This document shows positions 42,101-57,100 of a stretch of DNA of 64,000 nucleotides, one piece after another. The stretch is from assembly GCA_013397865.1 (NCBI GenBank), contig VZTI01000687.1:1653559-1717558 (forward strand), read 5' to 3'. The translations under genes were made by a program, and so were the position numbers. Every line of letters begins with the position of its first letter. The stretch's first letter is position 1. Source of the DNA: Struthidea cinerea. Its lineage: Eukaryota > Chordata > Aves > Passeriformes > Corcoracidae. The notes beneath the pieces were generated by a model. That model searched no databases. It was not told where the DNA came from and worked only from the letters and a program-made list of their open reading frames with translations.

Positions 42101-45100
42101 GCAAACCCTCCCCTTTTACTAATGGCATACTGTCAGTTTAGAAATTTTAGAGTGTTTTGTCCACCTGCTGTAATAAGGCCTGTGACAGGGTCTGACTACA
42201 CATGACCCTACAATTCTCATGGTACTCTTTTTTATTAATAAGGCTTATTTTTGTTTTGTTTCTCTGAGCTGGGTCAGCAGTCTGTTGCACTTTAAAAGTG
42301 ATACCTTGTACTCTTTTAATGGCAATAAAATAACTCTGCTTTTTTATTGATAACCTCTAGTTTCTTTGGGATATCTTTTTAAATGAAATTAGTCTTGCCC
42401 TTAGCTTTTATAAAAGGTTGTTATGGCAAAGCCAAACTTAAAAGGTATTTCCAAAGTATAAATCATTGAAATCAAGAGAGAAATAATCCCAAAGTTAGTT
42501 GCTTTTGTACAAGCTGTTAAGTGGTGTGAGGAATAGATGATGGATGTGTTTTTAGTGTGAGCAAATGCCTCCCCTTTTCCCCTTACAAACAGCCCTTGGT
42601 TTGCTTGCAGCTTTTCCAGTAGAAAGCAAGAAAAGAAAAGAAGCTGTGGATCTATGGAGAGGTTAAACAAATATAATGCGGAGATGCAGAGGCTGAATTA
42701 TAGGGAGTAAATTCTATGGCTTTATTTTCATAGATGTTCAAAGGTGTTAGAGAAAAGGACCACCTCAGTTCAAATAGGCTGCATTTATCTGATTTTTGGT
42801 GCTGCTTTGGGGCAGTGCTCTCAGAGGAACCTGTGCCAGCACAGGAACTGCCCCAGATCTGTGTGCAGTAAAGCAGACAGTAAAAAGACGGCAATGGGGT
42901 GTAAAGTTTCTGGAGTTTCTTGGATAGTACAGGAATATCCAAGTCCTGCTGGGATATCATCCCTTGCTGTGCTGATTTGCTTACAGCAATGTGCATTGTG
43001 CAGTAACACAGACCCTGTTGTGCAAAGCTGGTTCCTAAATCCATAAAATCTAAGAATTAAAGGCACTTTGCTACATCCAGGCTTAAATGCTCAACAGAGG
43101 TTCAGTATTACTGAGCTCCAGTACTGCTCTCCTGTCTCATTGTTCAAGGCTGGGAGTGAGTGAGGTGACTCTCTTAGGAGAGCCATGAAGAGCTCAGGCA
43201 AGGAGCAGGAGACATGTGAGGTTAAAAGTAGAGCAGAGTTTCTTTGGATTTCGGCCCAGATTTCTGCTAAAAATGGCTGGTACGTGTACTGGCAAAACTT
43301 TATTCCCAGCCTACATGAATGCCACTGCTGATGATAGGTCAGTCATGCGTCTTGTAGAAATAAAACAGTCTTTAGTCGGTAAAATGTAGTTTTCCTCATT
43401 TATTTTCCCCCAACGGTGCATATAAATTAAGCTTATAGAATATGCTGCTTCTTAATTTGCACTTGCATTTCAGAAGCCAATATATCATTTACTAAGTCAC
43501 CAGAAGTCTTCTGTGAACTGGGTAATTTTGTTGGCGAGATGCTTGGCTTTGCCTTGGATGGCCTCTGTGTTTTTTTGGGATTTGGGAATGGATAGCCAAC
43601 CTTCTCTCATTTAACCTCTGAAAGCTCTAGTAAAATTTGACAGCACCATGTGAGTACAGCTGTTGGTTGAGGGCAAACTTTTTTATCTGTATTTCACCAG
43701 TTTTGCTCTTTTCAGGCTTTTAACTGATAATCACAAGGACTATTTTTTGCTGGAGACCTTCAGCAGCTTCTTCCCCCAGGCCTTAGGTGCTGGGCCAGGA
43801 GGTCAATTTAGTCTGCAGCATGGAATCATAGGAGGAAGTTTTGGTGTAAGAAATTTGAGAGATGGGTAACATTATCTTGCTGCCAAGAATATTCGATATA
43901 AATATATCAGTTTCGAGCAGTAGAATTTCTTAAACTCAATAAAACTTTTATTGAATTCTACTTGATGGGCATTCAGATGTTCAAAACTGAGCAGTTTTGA
44001 TTAGATCAATAAAAAATTGCCTAAGACAAGAATGAAATTGAGCTTAAGGACTAAAATGAATATCCTGAAGACTCTTCTGGGAGTAAACTCCATGGAGCCA
44101 GCTGTCTGTGACTTTCCCATTCCTGGAAATCCCAGAATTCTACACCTAACTCATGGCCAGCCCGTGTTCTTCCAGTGCTGGTGGCACCAGGGGTTGTGAC
44201 TGAGCCATTGCACTACAAAGGACTTCAGAAATTGTGGGTGGCCAAAATGTAAGAGGAAGCCCAACACACTGGCCAGGATGTTTTGTGAAGTAGTCATTTG
44301 GCAAAACACAGAAGTGGTCTTGGGTTTAGGGTCAAGCAGGCAGAGTTCCTCCTTCCCTCAGTTACAGCCCTGTAACCCTTCTTGTGCTCCCTGCCCAGCT
44401 GGTTGGAGTGGGGCAGCTCCAGCAGGAGAGGTGGAAAATGCTCCTTTAAGGAGAGCTCTGGTGTGCAGGATGTGTGGGAGGTTGGCTGGAGACCTCTCTG
44501 CTTGAGAGGGATGTGACACCAGGATCTGATGAATCTCTGACCGTGAGATTCTTGTACCTCCACCCTCCCTGGCCATGATTTAAAAGCAAAGAGAGATGGT
44601 CCTGCTCAGTTCTTTGGCAGAAAGGCTGTGCCTTTACATCTGGAATGGCTGCAGATGTGGATCTTGAGTGATAGTCCCCAAAATCAGGATTGAGGCTGGA
44701 ATTGAGTAGAATTTGTCCCTCCTTTCTGCAATTTGTAGGAAGCAAATTGAAGTTGCTCTGCTCTGTCAGCCCTGTTTTGCAGGCTCCTTGAGTGGGAAGC
44801 TGAGCAGCTTTCCAGCTGTTTTGTATCTCCAATGTGAGGCATTTTTTCCTCCAAGGGGAATTCCAGAGCTTCTCTCTCGGTTCGGGATTTCATCACAGGG
44901 TGCCGAGCGGGGAGGCTGCTTGTTCCAGTAACTGCAGTGTTTGCCTGGATCTGTACTTTCTGAATTTTCTTAGTCCAGTTCTGAGTTGTTTTGACTGGAA
45001 AACTATTTTGCTTTAAAGTTCTGTCCTCTATCATCCTTTAAACATACTTGCCTAAGAATATTTTTTTCCCCTATCTTTAGTGTCCATGAAAATGAAAATT

Positions 45101-48100
45101 AAATCGTATGTGATATTCTTAGTGATCCCTTATAGGTGTGTGGTCTGCTTTAAAAGAGTGAACCAATGCAGGATGAATTTCTTTTCCCGTGTATTTCCTA
45201 AAATTACAGAGTTATGGAAGCACTACACCCATTAACATGAACTCTGAGATGCTGTTTATTGTGCTGTAATTTCATCCCACTTTCATCGGCCTTGATTTCT
45301 GCTCCTTGTCCTTCACACGTTCTGCATCATCTGGGAAAGGTTATTGGTGAGGGCACATTTTTAATGGCACGAACCTCTGGAACCATCTCCAATGTCTGAG
45401 TGATTTGAGCTTCGTTTAAATAATTGATGAGAAGTGTTAGTCAGAACCTACTGGTGATTCAGACTGCGTTATTCAAAGATATTTACTGACAGTTATAGAT
45501 TGCTCCAAATTTACTTCTCTTTCCAGGCTGCATTAAACTAGGCCCTGCGTGACATATATGTCTATTTTAAAAAAATAAATCCTTGTTAACATATGTGAAA
45601 ATCTGTGGGCTTAAGTGCTTTATTTAACCAGTTGCAAATAAGCAATAATAATTCATAATGTTTTAGCAGGAAAAAGTGAGTATGAAATGGTCTCTTTTCA
45701 AGTGGAAAATGCTTTTTTCCTCTGTCTTGTGTGTTGTTCAGGAGTGGACTTGAAAACATTTTGTATTTCAGTGGCTTTCCTGCAGCTTTCCCTGTCCTGG
45801 TAGTTGGGGAATGGTTGAGTGTGAGACTTCCTGGCTGCCTCATTAGCCACCCACCAAAGCATCTTCTCTAATGGCTGCAGCTTTTAATCTCTGACGCTTA
45901 AAAGCTCTTCTGGCTCCTAACAGCTTTTAGGAAAAGAGAGTCTGGTCTCGGAGATTCTCCAGAATTGATTAAGGTGACACTGGGCATCTTGCATAATCTC
46001 CTTTTCCTTTTTTTTTTTTTTTTTCAGGGTAAATATTCCCAATTTCTTTTGTTTCACACTCATAGAGGTGTCTAAAACTCTGGTTGAAAATACAGGAGGA
46101 CAGCGGGATTTTATCAGGCTGTTGTCAGCAGTGAAGTGTGACTGAAGCAAGGCCAGTAATACCAGATTTGCCTTTCAGATTCCCGGCTTTGTCAGAATTC
46201 CTGCAGGGGCCAGTCCCATGTAATCCCTTCTCTTCCCTGGTTCCTCAGCAGGAGGATGAGTGTGCCAGGCAGATGAAGGGTTTATGTGTCCATGTGTGTG
46301 AGCTTCCACACCTTCCTTTGGAAACCACCTCTGGGAGCAATAGGGGAACTTGCTGTCCCTCTTAGTTTCGTGTCTCTGTTGGGAAGTACTTTAACATACT
46401 ATCACTTTCTTTTATCATGCTCTTTTTTTTTTAATTGTGTGCAGTAAATATTCCACTGAAAATCACCAACTTCTTTTATTCCCAGGATTCGCTGACGTTG
46501 CAGCTGTACACGAGTAATGAGCAGGTACTTCTCCCTGACTTCTCTTTTCTGTTTTTCCTGCAGGAGCTGTGGACATGGGTGGCAAACAGTCCACAAGTGG
46601 CGACGTCTCCGTAATCCAGACCCCTGTGACAGAAAGCATCCAGGATGCTTACAAAGCTGGGGACGCCAGCAAGGCCCAAGAGTTGATTAGGTTGTCCTGT
46701 GAGGAGACTGCACTGCAAGTGGAAAAGGTTAGGTTAGGTTACTGCTCTCTCTCAGATTTTATTGGCAAAGATAGCAAAATTCCAAGATGCTGCTGTCTTC
46801 TGTCATTTTTTTATGGAGAAAATCCATTCAGTTGTGTGAGTTCCAGACATGGGTGGTTGAGTGGGGCTCTGCAGAAACATGCTCAGGGACACAGTTTGCC
46901 CTTGAAAACACTGATCAGACCACAGGGAACAGTGTCTGTAGGAACACGAGCTGGTGCTGTGGTCACCAAAACAGGGAAATGCATTTTTCCCCGTAAAAAT
47001 GAAGCAGTTTATAGACTTAGCGAAAAATGTATTCCCCCATCAGTGCAAAGATGGTTAATGGCCCCCTGGGAAGATTTTGCTGCTTGTGTGTGGAATTTTG
47101 TCACAAACTCTGTGCCAGCTTCTGCACTGCTCTGCCTTCAGAGCCCTCCTTTTGAGCCTGCTCTTTGTACAGAGGTGATCTTAGTGTTTTGGGAGGGTCC
47201 CTGCGTGTAAAGTCCAGTCATATTGGCCATCTCCAAAACAGGTAATACTGCATTTTGCAGCTGAGCTGTGCAAATGCTTTTTCCGTTGGTCCATGAGAAA
47301 TGGGATTGTACTCACTGTTCTGTGCCTCAGGCACTTATGTAATAAAACCATACAAAAAACAATAATACAAACTCCAACAAATTAATATAATAAATTTATC
47401 AACAATGATTACAATGGCCACTAGTGTTTATGACATTCACAATTAACCATGGCGACAGTGGACATGCCTTGGCATGGGCACAAATAAATCCATACAGATC
47501 TAGAAATGCTCTTTCTCTGCCTGCTCTCTTTAACAGAGTTTCTTTTGCTGTGTTTCCTTCACCAGTGTCAGCTTTTAGGCATTGCAGCAGCATATGGAGA
47601 TCTGCAGGCAGTGAGGTACCTGCTGAAGGAAGCGTTGGTGGTGTTACCAACAGAGCCCAATGATGACAATGCGGCTGTGGTGGCTGCATATTTTGGGCAC
47701 AAGGACATCGTGAAAGAGCTGCTGGATTCCCTGCGTGGTAAGCCCTTGTTTGACCCTGCCTCTCCCCAAGCTTTTCAGGAGCTGTGTGCTACAGCTTCAA
47801 GCAGGCATTTGGGTTTTTTCACATTCCTTGGAAGGGGAGGGATTTAGTCATGGGAGAGTGCGTGGAGGGATCAGATCTCTGCTGTGCTTGAAGAAAACTT
47901 CCCCTGTCGGGGAAAGAAACACGTACATAAAAATATTCCATGTTTGCACTTTGGAGGTGGAGGAAGATGCCACTGAGACAGTTCATTCCCATCATGCCTC
48001 ACAGCTGGGTAACATCCCAGGCCCTATGGAGAAATTAGGGGATTTTCAGGATACAGCATCATCCCACTGCTGATCCAGCAATCTCAGTAATGCTGGCAGT

Positions 48101-51100
48101 GAGTGGCCTGACTGGTCGGGGACATTTTGGGTGCACAGCTGGCACCCACTTTATCCTCTGCTTGACATTTTGTTTTGACTTTCAGGGGAATTCCTTCTTT
48201 AGAATAATCATTATATTTTATTTAGATTTTATTATAGTATTTATTTCAGAGTAGAGACATTTTTGGACTCAGACACGATTCCTAAGGTGGCAGGGGGCAG
48301 AGCATAACTCTGACTCAGGACCAGGAGCTGTGTTTGGGTCCCTGTTGCTCTCTCAGTGTTCTTGGCAGCTGCTTCTCCCTGGGACCATCCATGGATTTGG
48401 GGTCCAGAGGTCCTGCAAGAACATCTGGGGCTAATCCTTGACCTCAGACACTGCAACACAAGAGCTAAGCTGGCTTCTGCAATGTTTAACCTGAATATAG
48501 CTCTAGCTCCTCACTGGGACTAAATAGTTGCCAGTGGCCTCACTGAGAACGGGAATAACCTGTTGGGAAACCTGCTTATTTGGTGTCCTGTTGGAGCACT
48601 GGTAAGCAAAATAAATGTTCCAGTTTGGGGGATGCAGTTTAGTGTAATATTTCCTTCAGCCAGAAAGGAAGCTGAGTAACCTAGTAGCAAAAATTAAATT
48701 ATATTAATATAATACACTGAGTAATGAAAAGTGACTTAAGTAGTTTCTGGAAACTTAGCTAAGTTTAGAAGTGACCAAATTCCCTCCAACTCTTGCTTCG
48801 GGGGGGTCGGGGAGCAGCTCTGGACAAACAGCGGCTTTCAGAAGTTTTTATGCAGGACCTTCCAACTGTTTTCTTGGGAAGTTACACAGAAACCAATCAC
48901 AAGGCTTAGGTATAAATTGCATAAATTTGCAATTTGGCTGTTGCACTGCAGTGATTCTCCCTGGAACAGTGAGAACTACTTGTGGCTTACAGCTTAAGTG
49001 GAGCCCACTTTTTGTAGCAGGAGGGTGAGGGATTTAATGGAATTGTTAAGAATGCAAATAGCAATGTAATTTCCACATGGATAAGCTGCAGAAAAGCCTT
49101 GACATGTAAAGCTTGGGCTTGTGTATGTTGCTGTAAGTGTTTCAGAGAGGATGTGACTGTAAAGTAAATGGAGGTGATACAGGGAATCTAGGGAGATTTG
49201 AGGACTACTTATTGTTAGCAGAAATAATTCTGTCCTGGGCATTTAGTTACATGCCCAGAATTAGGCACACTTAGAGGAAAGTGGTGTTCTACCGGAAAAC
49301 ATTATTTCAGAAAAAAAGGCAGTTTGAGAATGACTAAAACATCAGCAAACTCATGCAGAAATCAGAACATGGTATTTTAGTTTTTAGCCTTAAATGACAT
49401 TTGTCTGACTTTACAAATGATAGTAAAGATTTGACCTGAAATGAAATATTTGAAGGGGAAATGAAAGTTTTTGTGGGAGACTTCAAGTTGCAGTGAAAAC
49501 AAGCTAAACCAATTCTTTTTTGTTGACTGAAGCATTTATTTTTGATTTATTCATCCAATTACATGGAAAGTCATCTGGTTTTCCCCATTCTTTGTATCCC
49601 TCCTCATGAACTTGGGAGAACGGGCCAGTCTTGGGTGTTTGGATCTAATGTCTGTTGGATCTGGATGCAATGTCTTTTGGATCTGGATGCAAAGACAGTC
49701 CTGATCATTCCTGGTTAAGATCAGATGTTTATTTATCTGCTGGTGTTTTAGCAGAATTGTTGCTGCCTTATGAATGCTTAGGCCAGGGACAGTCAAAAAT
49801 TTTACCCATTAGCTGGGTGGGTAAAGAAGAACAGGTAAGCAGAGCTGAAAACTTTGTGCCTGACCAGTTTAGGACCCTTGTCTGACACACTTTTGCAGTG
49901 TAACCTGTTTCTTTTGTCCTCAGGAGCTTCACCCTGTACCAAACCCCTTTGCACAGCCATTATTTTTGGGTATTCTTTGCACATCACAGCCTGGTGACAC
50001 CAACTAAGTCACATTTTGTATGTTGTTGGTAGGTCCTAATACTTGCCAGCAGCTCCTGAACTGGATGCTGGCCATAGCCTGCCAGCAGGGCCATTTGGAC
50101 ATTGTCAAGCTCCTGATCCGTGCGTACAGTGCTGACCCAGAGAGCTGTGCAGTCCGGAAGAATGAATTCCCCGTCCTCATCCGCCTGCCCCTCTACGCTG
50201 CTATAAAGGCAGGTGTGTATTTGCATGCTTCCACATTTTGCCCCTTTTCTGCCGAGTCTTCAAAGAATGGGCTGAGCTGTTCACACATAGGATGGTATCC
50301 ATGGCTTGTCTGGAGTTGGATTTCCAGCAGGATAAATTAAAATAAAATTGCCTCTGAATCTTTTGATTCAGCCAAATTGAAGTCAGGGCCTTGGGAAGTT
50401 AGATTACTGTAAATACTGAGAGGCTGAACTTTCCTCTATAAACTCCTAGGGAAAAGACCCTTAAAAACCAGAATGCTTGCAAGTAAAAGCATTATTGTTA
50501 TGGACACTCTGGCACACATGCTTAATTTAGGCTGAATAATTTACACTTCAAAACACAGCTGTGTGTATAGTTTAATAAGACAGGGAAAAAAAGAGAAAAA
50601 AGAAAGAGCCTGGGCCAGCACATTTACACAGTGTCTTTGCTGTCTCAGTTTGACCAAACTGAGTCCTGCCACTGGAGGAAACAGCCTTTACACAGTTCAG
50701 TTTCCTTTTTGCACACCCCCACAGTTTTTTTCAGAAGTGGTTATTTCCCAGGATTTGTGTTCAGCTCCTTGCTGGTTCATTTACATGAGGTGAAGGCAAC
50801 AATCTGCTTTTCTCCAAAGGGAATGAAGATGTAGCCGTGTTTTTATTGCGGAATGGAGCTTTCTTTTGTTCCTACATCCTGATGGACAGTCCTGAATCCA
50901 GCAAACACCTTCTGAGGAAGTATTTCATTGAGACAACCCCACTACCAGGTAGTGCTCCAGCAAAAACAGTAAGTAACCATTTATCTGCCTGAAGAGATGT
51001 TGTTTTAAAGGGGCTTCATGTTAATAACTGATAATTTTCTTTGCGTGCCATGTGGCTGCTGATTCTTCTTCTCAACTAAGAGCCTTGTGGTTTGCTGCCC

Positions 51101-54100
51101 TTTTGGAGAACAAGCCGTTCAACTGGCTTTGATGCTGAATTACAAGGTGTAAAACATCAGGGCTTTGAATGGCATCACTGTGCAAAACACAGCAACAGCT
51201 TCTGTGAGGCAATTTAAACACCGTCGTGTGAACCAGACTGTGCTGGGGAGAGGAAACACCAACTTTGGGCTCAAAGTCTTCCAGAGAAGAAGCTGGGCTG
51301 CTTCTAGCACAGATTTCCTCTGTGCCCCCAGGGTCATTACTTCCTTTGGGTTTTTGTTGTGCCCCCTGGTTGCAGAGTGATGCCACAAGCTCTATGGTGT
51401 CCCCAAGTGTTGGTGTAGCACAGAGCTGAGCATGGGAACCCTTCTGTGTCAGACAGTTCAGGTAAAAATGGGCTTGGGTGGCTTTTTGTTAACAAGAGGC
51501 ATGAGCAAAGCAATGATCTGCTGAGTATCTTCCCTGCTTCAGATCGTCAGCAGTAAAAAAAGTGCTCAGACTGTTATTGTTACTGCTTTATAGGGAAGCA
51601 CACGGTATTTTGTATTATTTATACTGTTCTCCAGCAATTTATTACCAGGCATTTTTTATTTTTTCCCCTCAATATGTAGTTTAACCCACACTGAATAGGA
51701 GCATCAGATCCTTGAGCTTTCAATGCTTACAGTTTTCATCAGGTCACAAAAATTTTGCAGTGAAAAGATGTTCCTAATCAGCCCAGTTGAGTATCTGTCT
51801 GCACAGCTTGTAGCATTGCAGGCTGTTGGTTCTGCTTTGGTGTTAAGTAAAAATAAGGAGAGAGGTTTTAGTAGTTTTACAAACTTCTCCATTCTCTGTT
51901 TTTCTGCCAGAACCCTCTCACTGGGTTCCTGTTGATACCCTAAGTGTTAGACCACATAAGTGAGCTTGACTTCTTTAGGTTCAATCAGTAGATTTAGAAC
52001 CCTCCTTGTGCTACTCTTAATTTTGTTGACAGATAAACAGAAGGAAGCTGAATCCTAGATGTGGATAAGAGTTGATAAAATGTCTTTCGGAAGAAAAAAA
52101 AAATCGAACTGGGTAATTCAGCTTGAATAAACTTGGAATAAATGTTTGAATCACAGGGAAGAGGTCTGTTTTCCATGTGAATTTGCTGGCAATATTTAAC
52201 TTAGCTGCTGCAAAAATGACTCAGCTTTGCTGTTGTCACACCCTGAGCGAAGAAGAAGAGAGCAGTCTTAAAACATCAGCTAATTGCCAGAAGGGCCTGG
52301 TTTAAAAAGAAAAAAAAAAAAGCAGAGAAAAAACACAGAAACTTGGACCTTGATTCTCCTAGTAGCTGTTTATTTTTAATATGTTTGCTTATTTAATGCT
52401 TTCTCTTTGAATTCATTTTGGCAGACTGGGACAAATTCAGGAGGATCTGTCCTAGTTTGTCTGCAGAACTCCGATCTTTGGGAAGTGACACACACCCTGA
52501 TAACTTTTTAAAACACAACTTTGTGGCAGCTGCAAACAAACTGCCTCGGCGCTTTCTTCTTATCCCAGAGGGTTCATCCTGAGATGGATTTTACACTGGG
52601 AGGAAGCAAAACTGGATTGTGTGGGGACTGGGATGTGAGTGGCAGCCAGCTGGATGTCAGAAAGTTCTCCCTTTGGACAGGGAGGGCAAACCAAGCACTG
52701 ATCATTTCAGAGTGAGCCCAGAACTTCAAAAGGGTTTGTCCTTTCTGTGTTGTCTCTGAGTGGAAACACTTGAGCACAGCTGAGCTCCAATCGATTTCAC
52801 AGTAGTGAATGTGGAGCTATGCATAAAATGTGCTTGAGAACTGGTTTTGGCTGCCACACCTTCCAGACAGCCCTTGCACCGAGCAGAGCTGCCCTTTCGC
52901 AGGCAAGAGGAGTTACATCTCATTTTTCTAATATCTGTTTCTCCTTTTTTTGTTTTTTCATGGCATAAATTCATACCCACAGCAAACCACAGTTTTGCTA
53001 AAGAGAGGAAGTGGTCCATTTTTACAGGAACAGGTAACAAATGCCAAAGAGAGCCTTTGCAGTGAAGTGGCTGGGCACAGATTCCAAACTTCAATAGATG
53101 GAGATAAATGTAACTTTCCAGCATGTGCAGTGTGAGATATATTTAAATTTTCCATTACAGGCCAGAGAAGAGCTTTGTCTGTTGTATTTTCCCTAGGAAA
53201 TATTTTACCAATAATTTTATATTCAAGCATACAAATGTATGTATGTGTGTGGGATCCTCCTCTCATTTCTTTAGCCTGGTAATCTCACTTACATCACCAT
53301 CAGCACTCAGATCTGCTGCAGTCCCCCACAAGATTCAGAGCAGGGTTGTTGATGGAGGGAGCAGATCCCTGTCCTCAGATTATCCCATCTACAGCAGGAG
53401 CAAGGTTCTGATGGAGCACATCACGTCATTTAGGAGAAATGCGAAAGAGCCTTTTTTAATCACCTTCCCAGACAGCCTCAGATTTAAGTAAATATTTTTC
53501 ATATTTGTAGTTGATCCTTTGCCCAAGAGCAGTGGGGTTTCTTGCTCCTGCACAATTTCCAGTCCTTTGCCTCAGTGCATCCCCTGACATCGCTGCAGTA
53601 GAAGATTTCAATTTAGTCTTCAGGGCTTGTATTGAGAAATTCTTGTCTTGGCAGGAGAGGGGAGTCTACAGAGGTTTTCCTTGGCCTTCTGAAGAGCAGT
53701 GAGCTGCCTGCAGTCAGGCCTTGCCCTGAGCTTACATCCTCTGAACTCTGTCCCTGGTTTGAGCGCAGAGCTCATCACCAGCCCCAAACAGAGAAGGGCT
53801 GGGCTGAGCACTGAGCTCTGCATCACAGACTTTTGGCATCAAAGAAACAGCTTTTCTGGGAAAATAGTGGAGATGATTAACTATGAGTTGGGCAGGAATT
53901 CCCCTCTCTTTGTGGCACTGCTGTCAGGATTTCTTTCACTTAATTAACATTTTCACTGCAGAGTCCTGAGCCAACTGAACCCCTAAGGTAGCTCCACTGA
54001 CATCAGGTTACTGGTACCAGATGAATTTGGTCCACTGTCCCTAAGTCAGGTAAAGGGGCTTGGCTGGTCCTCCAGTTTGCAGAGACACTGTTAGTCCTTG

Positions 54101-57100
54101 TCTCTGGATGGGAAGGAGGACTGAGCGGGAAGGAGAGCTCTAACTGCTGGGATTCAAAAAGCTGCCTTGGATACAGGACACCAACCCCGCAACACTGATA
54201 GCAGGTGCTGGATTTCACAATCTTGTCTGTGGTTTGAGAAGTCATTATCTGCATTCTACAGGTATCTCCTTATCACATTAAATACCCTGAGGCCGTGCCT
54301 CTGCATTTTTGAGGGACATGTACGCTGCAATCTAAATGGAAAATAGAGATGGGTTAGCAGTCTGCAAAGAGGAGCAGCACAGACACAAGGTCCTGCTTGC
54401 ACCCCCTAAAACAAGGCTGTAAGGTTGTATTATTACTGCATTGGTTGTTGTACTCAAGGACAAGTACTTTTTTCCTAAGCCCAGGGATTTGTGGTACGTG
54501 TTACAGGTGAGAAGAGTACAGAAAACTGCATACTGAATTTAAAGCAAGAGTTTCTAAGCAGGAAGCTGTTAAATATGCAGGCTTGGCAAATCTAGCAGTA
54601 AAGCAGGGTATGTTTGGTGTGACAGTGAAAGCTTTGCAGTTCAGCTCCCATTGGTTGCTGTTCATTTTGCAGTAGCAATGGAGACTGCCTAATTTGATTT
54701 CTTGTTGCTGCTGGCTTGCTGTGTTTTATAGGGTTGCCTTGTGGCATGGCAGTGGATGTAGCTTTAAACAAACAGCTGATGCTCTCTGCCTTGGTTCCTC
54801 AGTGACACAATGGGCATAATATTTCCATTCATATTTGCAGGGCTGTCCTGAGGCATCACGAGTGAAGGTTTGAAAAGCACAGTGTCTACACCAAGTACAA
54901 CTACTGTCAATATCTAAAAAGTGCATTTGTTTGTACTTACCCTTTGTTCCATTCTCCTAAACATTTGAACTGTCTGATCTACATGACCGGTTCTGAGTCT
55001 CAAATACGCATTTGAGATAGGCCTTTGTTTCCCTTTTCTTTTTCTCCCTTCCCCAAAAACATTCATTTTAATTCTAAATTTGGGGTTAAAAGTCCAAAGA
55101 GCTAAATCGTAGGCATTGGAAAGCAAATTAAATTTGCTGTCGGGTTCTTGCTGCCTCCTGGTGGAGAATTAAGGATCATTCCATTGGGGCTGCTTTGGGC
55201 TGAACTGTGTCAAAAACATCAAGTTTATGGAAATGTTTTGAGAATATCACTTTTAAAATGTGCATTTCAGGACAAGGATTGGAATGCAGTGAGGTGATCT
55301 TGAAAATGAAGCCTTGGGTTGTTTCCTTGCATTGATGATCACTATGTGTTCACATTTTCTTCTGTCCAAGCTGGACCCTGAATAAATGTGGACTGGTGAA
55401 GAAGTCCAGGTCCCCTGCTTGAGCTTGCTCATGGTCTTTGGAGTGAGATCATGGAGCAGATACAGCAGGGGCTGCTGATATCCAGGCATGATTTCATCTC
55501 TGAGTCAGTTTAATTCCTAGAAGCAGATTGGAAAGTGAGCAAACTGTTTATGGCCTGTGCTCTGCTCTGCCAGATTCCCAGTGGTGTAGCACAGGCTGAG
55601 AGCAACTGGGATTTCACTAATGTGGTTTTCTCTTCTCTCTTTGACATATGCAGGCTTTGTGTGTGAACTGGTCAAACCTCAAACTGCCCTGGGTGGATCT
55701 AGACTGGCTGATCGATATCTCCTGTCAGATAACTGAGCTTGATCTCTCTGCCAACTGCCTGGTGTCCCTTCCATCCGTGATCCCATGGGGCCTGATAAAC
55801 CTCCGGAAGCTCAGCCTGGCTGACAATCAGCTGACGGAGTTACCCAGCGTGCAGTCCTCTGATGAGATCATTTGTACAAGGTGCGTGCACCACACAAAGC
55901 TGAGCCTGCAGGGAGAGCAGGCTCAGACCAGTCCCTGGGCTTGAGGGAAGCTGTGTAAGGGGAGAGCCCATTGCAGGAGCTGCTTGGAGTGTTTTCTGTC
56001 TGCTGCAAGGTTTAACTTAGGATTTGCCCCTCTGCGTTCTCAGTGTTTCCAAGTTTGTTGTCAGGAGAGTTGTGGGGACTTTTATTCCTGCGTGTTGCCT
56101 CTGCTTTTCCGCATCTCTGATGAGCCCCATTCCTATAAGCTGGCTCAGAGTGACATTTACTGGCTGATACCAATGATTTGATCTGCTCTCTATCCAGACC
56201 ACCTCTCGCTGCTCCCTGGAAGGGTTAATTTTTTAATTAGGGGTTTGTGCTTTGCCTTGTGATGCGCATTTCAGCTGCTTTCATTCAGAACTAAAGCTGT
56301 CCTGGTAAAACAGATGTCTGTGGCAACAGGAGACTTTGCTAGTGTTCTGCTGAGGCCTGACTGAGATTTTTCTGTACTCATAGGTTACTTGAGGTCGACG
56401 TATCCAGCAACAGGCTCTCCACTCTCCCTACTGGATTCCTACATCTTAAAAACCTTAAAAAACTCATCGCTTCCAAAAACTATATGGAGAAGTTATTTGA
56501 CGAGGAAAACAGTACGTACAGTCCAGTGTTTGGCTTACATTTCAAGGCTGAGCTGTAGGGAAGAACCCAAAAATGTTAAAATGATGGCTTTAATGACTTA
56601 AAAGCTTTCATGCTTTTACCAAGTCTGCAATGTTTCATGTTTTCTAGCAACTAATTGGATTGGTCTAAGGAAGCTGCAGGAGTTTGACGTCTCTGACAAC
56701 AGGTTGGTGGAACTTCCAACGGTTTTTCTATACTGCTTCAAGTCCCTAAACATACTGAATGTTTCCAGAAATCAGCTGAAAGTGTTTCCAGATCCCTGGG
56801 CCTGCCCCCTGGTAAGTTGAACTGCTTTGGCAAAGTCAGAGGCTGAAAAAGCTGTTGAAACAATGCAAAAAAAATTGACTGTGATGCTTAAAAAGTTGTC
56901 AGATGCTTAAAAGGCTGTTGTGTTTCTGTAGGAGTACCCCTGCCAAATTTGGTTTATGGATTTCAGATCCAGTCTTTCTGAGGTTCCACCCTATTCTCAC
57001 CATTTGGTGGAAAAGTTTTAGAAACGTGTCTTACATGGATGTATTAATTTTCTTTATAGTTCCTCTGAGCAGAAGTATTGCTAGGATCATTTTACAAAAC

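Larger units (their letters stand above)
30171..46563 (+). other. LRRK1: LRRK1 intron 2
   Basis: 16.4 kb, the largest intron in the window. It contains a 27-bp T tract, a 10-bp perfect hairpin, a CpG-rich patch with a TATA-like box, a 28-bp three-copy minisatellite, two CR1 fragments and a SOX-OCT-like site, each listed separately. No additional LRRK1 exon was found, and the exon 2-3 junction already restores the human-like NGA(V/G)D reading. Several open frames of up to 183 codons resemble no known protein. Confidence 0.8.

Noticed and set aside
49636..49694. Start of a larger satellite array
   Set aside because: Only two to three diverged units are present and the flanks are unique.
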